Source: Chloroflexota bacterium
GTDB lineage: Bacteria > Chloroflexota > UBA6077
Assembly (NCBI GenBank): GCA_021806765.1
Contig: JAJZQR010000349.1
Coordinates: 1 to 5,197 of the forward strand
Reading direction: 5' to 3'
Length of the DNA: 5,197 bases
Both the position numbers and the translations under genes were made by a program. Shown here one piece after another: positions 1-5,045 of the stretch. The notes beneath the pieces are model-generated. The model worked only from the letters and a program-made list of their open reading frames with translations, made no database searches and was not told where the DNA came from. Each line of letters begins with the position of its first letter. The stretch's first letter is position 1.

Positions 1-8
1 CAGTATAC

Positions 9-40
9 CTGCAGGGGTGGTTAGCTAACCGCCCCTGCAG
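9..40 (-). terminator. Near-perfect 32-bp palindrome downstream of korC, probable transcript-end hairpin
   Basis: The outer arms CTGCAGGGG (9-17) and CCCCTGCAG (32-40) match perfectly. Inside them lies the 12-base palindrome GGTTAGCTAACC (19-30), and the only mismatch is position 18 against 31, so 15 of 16 pairs form. It starts 46 nt after the korC stop, where the end of the gene run would be expected. No T-run follows the stem on the minus strand, so it is not a textbook intrinsic terminator. It could be a Rho-assisted end, a 3' stabilising hairpin, a bidirectional terminator or a protein-binding palindrome. The structure is seen directly; the function is inferred. Confidence 0.5.
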
Positions 41-60
41 AGACAAAACGCTATCCTTCG

Positions 61-75
61 GGCTGCAGGGCAGCC
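61..75 (-). other. Small GC hairpin just after the korC stop
   Basis: GGCTGC (61-66) and GCAGCC (70-75) form a 6-bp stem with a 3-base loop, 11 nt beyond the korC stop codon. On the minus strand a GTTTTG stretch follows about 10 nt downstream, too far away for a standard terminator U-tract. CTGCAGGG at 63-70 is also complementary to CCCTGCAG at 33-40 in the neighbouring palindrome, so the two elements could pair with each other instead of folding separately. The role is unknown. Confidence 0.35.
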
Positions 76-86
76 ATCCTCTTCGC

Positions 87-623
87 TCAGCTGGCCACCA
101 TCTTAGACCCCTCCTGGTAGCCCTCCTTCAGGGCGGCCAGGTTCAGATCCACCGTCTTCCTGGGAACCGTGCCCTTCACCGCCTCCGCCAGCGCCTCGTA
201 GCTGACCAACCCGGTGATGGCGGATAGGGCTCCCAGCATCACCATGTTGGCCACGATCTTCTTGCCCAGCCGGAACTCGGCGATGTCGGTCATGGGGAAG
301 GCGTACAGGCGAGCTATCCCCTCGGGGACGTTGGCCACCAGACTGCTGTCCACCAGCACCGCCGCCTTCTTCCGGTCGATCTCGCCAATGTATCGGTCCA
401 GGGCAGGCTGGGACATGGCCACCAGCACGTCGGGGTCCATCGGCTTGATGTAGTCGATCTCCTCGTCGCTGATCACCACCTCGGCCCGGCAGGCTCCGCC
501 CCGGGACTCGGGACCGTAGCTCTGGGTCTGAGCCACCTCCTTGTCCTCGTGGATCCCCGCCGCCACCGCCAGGATCAATCCGGAGAGAATGACCCCCTGC
601 CCGCCGAAGCCGGCGATCCTCAT
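87..623 (-). CDS. korC: 2-oxoacid:ferredoxin oxidoreductase, gamma subunit (KorC type)
   Basis: This is the gamma subunit of a cytoplasmic CoA-dependent 2-oxoacid:ferredoxin oxidoreductase, 178 aa, a usual length for a stand-alone gamma chain. In this family the subunit completes the CoA-binding part of the complex. The N-terminus has the family motif GFGGQGV (residues 5-11), followed by SYGPESRGGACRAEV (35-49) and the C-terminal ANMVMLGAL segment (125-133). I chose the ATG at 623-621 because the family's first strand begins at MRIAGFGGQG and because this ATG follows the ferredoxin stop TGA after one base, the arrangement expected for translational coupling. An upstream ATG in the same frame (659) would add 12 residues inside korD and is unlikely. 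The ribosome-binding site is only a weak GAGAAGTGAG stretch. The substrate cannot be told from this chain: 2-oxoglutarate is favoured, while pyruvate, branched-chain or other 2-oxoacids remain possible. Confidence 0.9.
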   Translation of the reverse strand: MRIAGFGGQGVILSGLILAVAAGIHEDKEVAQTQSYGPESRGGACRAEVVISDEEIDYIKPMDPDVLVAMSQPALDRYIGEIDRKKAAVLVDSSLVANVPEGIARLYAFPMTDIAEFRLGKKIVANMVMLGALSAITGLVSYEALAEAVKGTVPRKTVDLNLAALKEGYQEGSKMVAS

Positions 624-624
624 C

Positions 625-840
625 TCACTTCTCACGGTTGCCCTCCACCACAATGGCAAAGTCGGGGCAGATCACCTCGCACAGCTGACACCTGTTGCAC
701 GCCTCGGGCTTCGTCGCCTCCGGCACCAGGAATCCGGCCGAGCCGCGCTCCTTGGACATCGCCAGCACGTCCAACGGACAGTTGGCGATGCAGAGGTTGC
801 AGCCCTTGCAGAACTTCTTATCGACAGTGATCGTTATCAT
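625..840 (-). CDS. korD: 2x[4Fe-4S] ferredoxin-like subunit (KorD type) of the 2-oxoacid oxidoreductase
   Basis: This 71-aa bacterial-type ferredoxin subunit is expected to carry electrons from the beta-subunit cluster to free ferredoxin. Two cysteine sets are visible: C11-x2-C14-x2-C17-x3-C21-P and C48-x2-C51-x2-C54-x3-C58-P, enough for two [4Fe-4S] clusters. The 26-residue spacing between the sets is longer than in free clostridial ferredoxins and resembles delta subunits of 2-oxoacid oxidoreductases. The ATG at 840 is preceded by GGAGT (846-850) at 5 nt spacing. The gene sits between korB and korC, 100 nt after korB across a large inverted repeat, and its stop is one base from the korC start. 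A generic ferredoxin is the alternative, but the context strongly favours a complex subunit. Confidence 0.92.
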   Translation of the reverse strand: MITITVDKKFCKGCNLCIANCPLDVLAMSKERGSAGFLVPEATKPEACNRCQLCEVICPDFAIVVEGNREK

Positions 841-860
841 TCTCCACTCCGCCCATCAAT

Positions 861-940
861 GAGGACTGAGGTCTGAGGACTGAGGTCCGAGTCCTCCGGT
901 GCATTCTCAGCCCTCAGTCCTGGGTCCTCAGTCCTGAGTG
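861..940. repeat. Inverted repeat made of GGACTGA-like heptamers between korB and korD
   Basis: The left arm (863-890) reads as four heptamers in a row: GGACTGA, GGTCTGA, GGACTGA, GGTCCGA. The right arm (906-940) holds five units of the opposite orientation, two of them CTCAGTC. The nonamer GGACTGAGG at 863 and 877 mirrors CCTCAGTCC at 926 and 912, and both pairs share the same dyad centre (898.5). A transcript could therefore fold into a long stem (about 862-885 with 912-935) interrupted by a small internal bulge. The repeat fills nearly all of the 100-nt korB-korD gap and ends next to the korB stop. It may be a dispersed intergenic repeat or miniature element, or an RNA-processing or stability structure within the operon. 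Confidence 0.75.
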
Positions 941-1789
941 CTAGTTGGTGGCCATCTTCGCCTCGGCCGAAAGCCCCTCCCGGCCGCCGCTCATCAGGGC
1001 GTAGACCTCGTCGGTCAACTCCGCCCTGCCCTCTATCTGGAGCAGTTTGCCCACCACCACCTTGCCGGCCAACGCCTCGGGGCTCATCTTTTCCGCCTTC
1101 GCCTTGCTGACCGCCATGTTCTTCACCTGATTGAAGGCTTCCACCGGATCAGAACTGCCGTAGATCAGCCGACCCGACTGGGTGGGGCACTGGGAGAGGA
1201 TCTCGATAAAGGCGAAGCCCTTGTGGTTGATGCCTTCCTTGAACGCGTTGGTGATCTGTCGTGGATGGGCGGTGGTCCATCGGGCCACGTAGGTGGCCCC
1301 TGCCGCCCTGGCCAGCTCGCAGGCGTCGAAGGGGAACTCAGCGTTGCCGATGGGAGTCGTCTTGGTCACAGCGTGGTGGGGAGTGGTAGGCGCCGTCTGC
1401 CCGCCCGTCATCCCGTAGATGGCGTTGTTGACCATCACCACGGTGATGTCCACGTTCCTCCGGGCGGCGTGGATCAGGTGGTTGCCGCCGATGCCCACGC
1501 AGTCTCCATCCCCCGCGAACACCATCACCTTCCGCTTCGGGTTGGTCAGCTTCAGGGCGGTGGCGATGGGAATGGCACGCCCGTGCATGGTGTGCAGCAC
1601 GTCGGCATTGACGAAGACGGGGATCCAGGCGGAGCAGCCGATGCCGCTGGTGAAGGCCACGTCGTCGATGATCCCCAGGTCGTCAACGGCCCGCATCAGA
1701 GCGGTTATGATGGTACCGTCCCCGCAGCCCTGACAGAAGAACTGCGGCAAGGCGCTCTTTCGGAGATACTTCTCAGCTATGGGATGCAC
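941..1789 (-). CDS. korB: 2-oxoacid:ferredoxin oxidoreductase, beta subunit (thiamine diphosphate and 4Fe-4S)
   Basis: This is the catalytic thiamine-diphosphate subunit, 282 aa, typical for KorB. The TPP-Mg motif is GDGD at 93-96 followed by VNNAIYGMTGGQ at 120-131, with N121/N122 at the expected distance. The cluster ligands are visible as C19 and C22 (CxxC), C52 and C201 (in SQCPTQSG), a spacing close to that of the [4Fe-4S] beta subunits. The subunit decarboxylates the 2-oxoacid on TPP and passes electrons through its cluster to KorD. The start is a GTG (1789-1787) that overlaps the end of korA by 17 nt, with a G-rich stretch upstream that may serve as ribosome-binding site. The next in-frame Met (residue 32) lies beyond the essential CxxC, so the GTG start is needed. 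The overlap points to coupled translation with korA. The family is certain; the substrate is not. Confidence 0.95.
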   Translation of the reverse strand: MHPIAEKYLRKSALPQFFCQGCGDGTIITALMRAVDDLGIIDDVAFTSGIGCSAWIPVFVNADVLHTMHGRAIPIATALKLTNPKRKVMVFAGDGDCVGIGGNHLIHAARRNVDITVVMVNNAIYGMTGGQTAPTTPHHAVTKTTPIGNAEFPFDACELARAAGATYVARWTTAHPRQITNAFKEGINHKGFAFIEILSQCPTQSGRLIYGSSDPVEAFNQVKNMAVSKAKAEKMSPEALAGKVVVGKLLQIEGRAELTDEVYALMSGGREGLSAEAKMATN

Positions 1790-2924
1790 GGACGTACCCC
1801 CCCTTTATGGCGGCGAGGATCTCCGCCGGTGTGTGGAGCACCCCACCCAGCTTCGTCACCGGGACCACCTCGGCCCGGCCGTGGGCGGCCCGCTCCACCT
1901 CTCGGACCATCTTACCCACGTTCATCTCCGGCACCAGGATCCTGTCGGCCTGGGTCGCTATCTCGGCGATCACCCGGTCCGGGAAGGGCCAGACTATCCG
2001 CATCTTCAGCAGTCCGGCCTTGATGCCAGCCGCCCTGGCCTGCCTCACTGCCTGCATGGAGGGCCTGACGGCGCTTCCGTAGGCCACCACCACCACCTCG
2101 GCATCCTCCAAAAGACGGCCTTCCACGTCCAGCAGGTCGCCGTCGTGCTTCAGGATCTTGTCGCACAGCCGCTGGGTCAGCCTGGCGCTGATCTCCGGCA
2201 CCGTGCCGGCTCGGTTGCCGGACTCGTCGTGAAGCTGCCCTTCCACCAGCAGCTTGTAGCCCTGGTTGAAGGCCGGCATGCCGTCCAGCCGCAGCCCGTC
2301 GGGGCCCGGGCGGAAGGGGAGGTACTGGTCCGGGGGGGAGATCGGCTTCTGCCGCTCCCGCACCTCGAGATTGTCGGGGATGCGGACCTTTTCCCTGGTG
2401 TGGCCCACTATCTCGTCGGACATGACGAAGACGGGAACCCGATACTTCTCCGCCACGTTGAAGGCCTTCACCGTCAGGTCGAAGGCCTCCTGAGCCGAGG
2501 AGGGGGCGTAGGCGATGATCTCGTAGTCGCCGTGGGAGCCGTACTTGGCCTGGTAGATGTCCTGCTGCGCGGGCGAGGTGGGCATCCCCGTCGAGGGACC
2601 ACCTCGCTGCACGTCGATGATGACACAGGGAGTCTCAGTGGAGACGGCGTATCCGATGCCCTCCTGCATCAGACTGAAGCCCGGTCCCGAGGTGCCAGTG
2701 CAGGCCTTCACACCTCCCCAGGCGGCACCTACGACGGCGCTGAAGGAGGCGATCTCGTCCTCCATCTGCATGTACACGCCGCCGTGGCCGGGAAGCATCT
2801 CGGCCATCAACTCCGCGACCTCGGAGGCAGGGGTTATAGGGTATCCAGCAAAAAACCTGCATCCGGCGGCGATGGCGCCCCGAACGCAGGCTTCGTTCCC
2901 CTGGATAACCAGCACCTGTTCCAT
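1773..2924 (-). CDS. korA: 2-oxoacid:ferredoxin oxidoreductase, alpha subunit (KorA type)
   Basis: This alpha subunit of 383 aa is usual for a KorA that is not fused to gamma. The N-terminal pyrimidine-binding domain (about 1-185) carries GYPITPASE (27-35), the acidic MEDEIAS segment (54-60), CTGTSGPGFSL (75-85) and RGGPSTGMPT (107-116), whose arginine lies where the family binds the 2-oxoacid carboxylate. The domain II/III part (about 245-375) includes VAYGSAVRPS and KMRIVWPFP (308-315). I chose the ATG at 2924 because it begins the conserved MEQVLVIQGNEA strand and has AGGAG 8-9 nt upstream. An upstream ATG at 2975 would add 17 unconserved residues. The gene begins the kor block 106 nt after a methyltransferase-like gene and overlaps korB by 17 nt. 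2-Oxoglutarate is the most likely substrate by overall resemblance, and a VOR-like or other specificity cannot be excluded. Confidence 0.95.
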   Translation of the reverse strand: MEQVLVIQGNEACVRGAIAAGCRFFAGYPITPASEVAELMAEMLPGHGGVYMQMEDEIASFSAVVGAAWGGVKACTGTSGPGFSLMQEGIGYAVSTETPCVIIDVQRGGPSTGMPTSPAQQDIYQAKYGSHGDYEIIAYAPSSAQEAFDLTVKAFNVAEKYRVPVFVMSDEIVGHTREKVRIPDNLEVRERQKPISPPDQYLPFRPGPDGLRLDGMPAFNQGYKLLVEGQLHDESGNRAGTVPEISARLTQRLCDKILKHDGDLLDVEGRLLEDAEVVVVAYGSAVRPSMQAVRQARAAGIKAGLLKMRIVWPFPDRVIAEIATQADRILVPEMNVGKMVREVERAAHGRAEVVPVTKLGGVLHTPAEILAAIKGGYVRASHS

Positions 2925-2925
2925 G

Positions 2926-2938
2926 AGGAGCTTCTCCT
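2926..2938 (-). promoter_or_regulatory. korA ribosome-binding site inside a small hairpin
   Basis: On the minus strand the Shine-Dalgarno sequence AGGAG (2938-2934) is followed by the loop AAG and then CTCCT (2930-2926), its exact complement, ending one base before the korA ATG. A 5-bp stem could thus hide the ribosome-binding site. The sequence also fixes the korA start at 2924 rather than 2975. The stem is short and could be chance. Confidence 0.45.
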
Positions 2939-2965
2939 TCCTTCCTTGGGATAGAAGAGGGGACA

Positions 2966-3002
2966 ACCGGGTCACCCTCGGCCCGGTGTGTGAGGCATTC
3001 TA
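2966..3002 (-). promoter_or_regulatory. Possible korA upstream control region: dyad plus weak -10-like box
   Basis: The 106-nt gap before korA contains ACCGGG (2966-2971) and CCCGGT (2982-2987), a 6-bp dyad with a 10-base spacer. On the minus strand, TAGAAT (3002-2997) matches five of six bases of a bacterial -10 box. At 17-nt spacing the -35 position reads TACACC, only three of six matches. The pair could be a promoter with an overlapping downstream operator, or the dyad could be a weak terminator or attenuator hairpin for the upstream unit. It lacks a proper T-run. Only the motifs are seen; function is a guess. Confidence 0.25.
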
Positions 3003-3030
3003 GCACGATCTACCCTGGCGGTGTAGCTAC

Positions 3031-4074
3031 TTAGTACTCCTTCAGCACGCGAGAGATGACCGCCAGGCTGCGCTCCAACGCTTCTACCGGCGCATCCTCG
3101 GTCACGCCCACGGCGAAACCTCGCTTGCTCCCAGCCTGCTCCAGCAACTCCACGGTATGGGCCTCGATAGTCTCCGGTGACTCTACGTGCATGCTGCTGG
3201 TGAAGTTGATCCAGAGCGCTTTCTCCTGCCACGCACTCCTGGCATCCTTCACCGAGACGTCGCCCATCGGCGGGGGCGTCAGAGCCTCGACGATGTCGAA
3301 CTCCGCCTCAGCGATCTCTTCCTTCAGCGACCGAAGTCTGCCATCCAAATGCACCCCGAGAAGCTTTCCGGTCACCGATAACCGCTGCCGAAGCCGCCGA
3401 TACACGGGGAGGCAGTAGTAGCGGAATCTCTCCTGGCCCACCACGTCGCTGGTGATATTGTCGGCCAGCAGCACCATCTCCACCGACGATCCGGCGGCCA
3501 GGTCGTAAAGCTCCTCGTACCTCTCGAGCATAGCGCCGTGCAGGGAGTCGAACAGATCCCGCCGGAACTTGTAGTCCACCGCGAACTGTTCCATGCCCAG
3601 CATCTGGTAGAGCATCTCCTGAATCGGCGACTTGGCCAACCGCACGTACACCAGGCCGTCTCCGCCCAGCCTCCTTTGCGCCTCCCTGATCCGATCGTAG
3701 TTGTCGTGATAGACGGCATCTCGGACCATGAACTCAATCACCCGGTAGTCCTCGGGACCCTTTATGAAGTGCTCCAGGATCCAGGTGGAATCGTAGGCGG
3801 CCTCCGGGTCCACGATCTGCCATACGTCCCCTACCGGAGTGTGGATAGTCTTCCGGAGCAGCCTTCGCCCCCCTTCCCAGTACTCCCGGCTGCTGAACTG
3901 GACCTGGCGATGTTCGACCCGGTGGGCGGGCAAGCGCATGATCAACCCCACCCCGGATTCCCTCAGCAGCCTCTCCGCCACGCCCCGTGGCAGTATCCAG
4001 TCGTACACGGTCAGAGGCACCCCGTCCGGCTCTCCCCAGGTCAGCGCGGTGAGCAATCGCTCACGAATATCCAT
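3031..4074 (-). CDS. URO-D-superfamily protein, probable corrinoid-linked methyltransferase
   Basis: This 347-aa cytoplasmic protein has the uroporphyrinogen-decarboxylase-type TIM-barrel pattern. It starts with an RERLLTALTWGEPDGVP segment (4-20), followed by TPVGDVW (79-85), a VLLADNITSD strand end (201-210), GVHLDG (240-245) and EALTPPPMGDVS (263-274). The HemE signature (PVWxMRQAGR) is absent, so a role in haem synthesis is unlikely. The superfamily also contains MtaA/MtbA/CmuA-type methyltransferases that move methyl groups to or from corrinoid proteins, and a corrinoid protein gene lies two genes upstream. The MtaA-type His-X-Cys is not kept: the site reads H242-L-D244, and the only cysteine is C221. 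The metal site, if any, must differ. The ATG at 4074 has GGAGG (4083-4079) 4 nt upstream, and the gene follows its neighbour by 15 nt. The methyl donor or acceptor is unknown. Confidence 0.8.
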   Translation of the reverse strand: MDIRERLLTALTWGEPDGVPLTVYDWILPRGVAERLLRESGVGLIMRLPAHRVEHRQVQFSSREYWEGGRRLLRKTIHTPVGDVWQIVDPEAAYDSTWILEHFIKGPEDYRVIEFMVRDAVYHDNYDRIREAQRRLGGDGLVYVRLAKSPIQEMLYQMLGMEQFAVDYKFRRDLFDSLHGAMLERYEELYDLAAGSSVEMVLLADNITSDVVGQERFRYYCLPVYRRLRQRLSVTGKLLGVHLDGRLRSLKEEIAEAEFDIVEALTPPPMGDVSVKDARSAWQEKALWINFTSSMHVESPETIEAHTVELLEQAGSKRGFAVGVTEDAPVEALERSLAVISRVLKEY

Positions 4075-4089
4075 GAAACCTCCAGACTC

Positions 4090-4962
4090 TCATCCCAACC
4101 AGATCTTCTCGACCACCTGGACCATCGCGACGACTCCCTCGGGTGTCTCCTCCATGAGCTGCAGCGCCAGCCCCCGCGTGGGCAGCTTCTCCTTCATCAC
4201 CACCAGATCATCCATGGAGAAATGACCCCACACGTATAACCGTTGCGCCTCGAGGATCCTCCGAAAGACCGGGATCATCTCCGAGATGCTCTTTCCAACC
4301 ACATCCAGGTTAATCTCGATCACGCCCAACTCCGGCATCTTCAGCAGCTCATCTACCGTGAAGATTGCCGTCGAGTGAAGGTGGCAGCCCGTTCTGGCGA
4401 TGCTCTCCGACAGCTTCAGTTCCCGGGGGAAGGCATGTGTTCGATACAGGGAAGGCGACCAGTAGGCGATTGCGTCATCCTGGAACCAGCCTCCTGGCTC
4501 CTCGGCCCACAGGTTCTGAACGCTCCACCCATAGCCGCCTGCGAATGGCGGGGCGAGCCAATCCAGACGGGGCTGCAAGCCGGAGCCACCGTTCAGCTGG
4601 CCGTAGCTGTCGAGACAGGGCTCCGCCCAGATGTTGCCCGAGTTGTGAACGATGCGGCATCCCGCTATCGCCTCGAGCCACGGCAGCAGCATCAACGGGA
4701 AGGCGCTCCAGGGTACGTCGGCAGATGCCTGGCGATGCTTCTCGAACAGGGTCTCATAGTCCTGTCGGAAGGCCTCAGGGAGGATGTCCGAGGGCGTCAG
4801 CTCTCCCTCGGGCAGCTGAGCCAGCCCGTGGGAATACAGGCCGGCCATCTCGAAGGAACCGACCCAGGTTGCCAATGACGGCCGATCCACTTCCTCGCGC
4901 GCCCAGAAAGCTCGGCATCGCCCGAAGTCAGGCAACACCATGGCATCGGTATTCACAGCCAT
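4090..4962 (-). CDS. Compact URO-D-like protein, corrinoid-methyltransferase-associated, internally shortened
   Basis: This 290-aa protein has uroporphyrinogen-decarboxylase-like character. The N-terminus has FWAREEVDRPSLATW (19-33), then PWLEAIAGC (94-102), SGNIWAEP (108-115), QDDAIAYWSPSLY (161-173), CHLHS (193-197) and the closing strands ELGVIEINLD (211-220) and LALQLMEETPEGV (265-277). The HLHS site corresponds to HLDG in the next gene. As I recall, relatives with this motif order are roughly 370-400 aa, with a long helical stretch between the IWAEP and QDD motifs. Here that stretch is very short (about residues 130-160), as if an internal piece of roughly 80 residues were missing in frame. 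The ATG at 4962 has AAGGA (4973-4969) 6 nt upstream, supporting this start over the Met at residue 8. It lies 83 nt after the corrinoid protein gene and 15 nt before the second URO-D-like gene, so a shared substrate or complex is plausible. The reaction is unknown. Confidence 0.75.
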   Translation of the reverse strand: MAVNTDAMVLPDFGRCRAFWAREEVDRPSLATWVGSFEMAGLYSHGLAQLPEGELTPSDILPEAFRQDYETLFEKHRQASADVPWSAFPLMLLPWLEAIAGCRIVHNSGNIWAEPCLDSYGQLNGGSGLQPRLDWLAPPFAGGYGWSVQNLWAEEPGGWFQDDAIAYWSPSLYRTHAFPRELKLSESIARTGCHLHSTAIFTVDELLKMPELGVIEINLDVVGKSISEMIPVFRRILEAQRLYVWGHFSMDDLVVMKEKLPTRGLALQLMEETPEGVVAMVQVVEKIWLG

Positions 4963-5004
4963 TCTTGTTCCTTGACGTACAGGTGGGTCGTCCGCAGTTC
5001 TCGA

Positions 5005-5029
5005 GGGGGAGGGCGAAGCTCCCTCCCCC
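5005..5029 (-). other. Strong GC hairpin between the corrinoid protein gene and the URO-D-like gene
   Basis: GGGGGAGGG (5005-5013) and CCCTCCCCC (5021-5029) form a perfect 9-bp stem with a 7-base loop, 16 nt after the corrinoid protein stop and about 42 nt before the next start. On the minus strand it is followed by TCGAGAAC, not a T-run, so full intrinsic termination is doubtful. Its likely effect is to protect the 3' end of the upstream message or to lower read-through, letting the corrinoid protein be made in excess over the methyltransferases. That role is inferred. Confidence 0.45.
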
Positions 5030-5045
5030 CGCTTCCCAATTGCAG

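Noticed and set aside
861..940. CRISPR array
   Set aside because: The 7-base units are too short, have no unique spacers and occur in inverted orientation, so this is an inverted tandem-heptamer repeat.
938..2023. Plus-strand 361-aa open frame opposite korB and the end of korA
   Set aside because: It lies antisense to two genes with clear catalytic motifs, and its product is rich in His, Gly, Pro and Arg with no recognisable domain, as expected for the reverse of GC-rich codons.
1779..2954. Plus-strand 391-aa open frame opposite korA
   Set aside because: It mirrors korA almost end to end, has low-complexity His/Gly/Leu composition and no family motif. Long antisense frames are common opposite GC-rich genes.
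2972..3232. Minus-strand 86-aa open frame between the 347-aa gene and korA
   Set aside because: It overlaps the conserved C-terminus of the 347-aa protein in another frame, and its Arg/Gly-rich product has no motif.
3031..4074. Annotation as HemE, the haem-pathway uroporphyrinogen decarboxylase
   Set aside because: The N-terminal PVWxMRQAGR signature of HemE is absent, and the gene lies in a corrinoid and ferredoxin context, not among haem genes.
3538..4239. Plus-strand 233-aa open frame across the two URO-D-like genes
   Set aside because: It spans the end of one convincing gene and the start of the next on the opposite strand, and has no domain pattern.
4243..4878. Plus-strand 211-aa open frame opposite the compact URO-D-like gene
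   Set aside because: It is antisense to a gene with a good ribosome-binding site and family motifs, and the product looks like a shadow translation.
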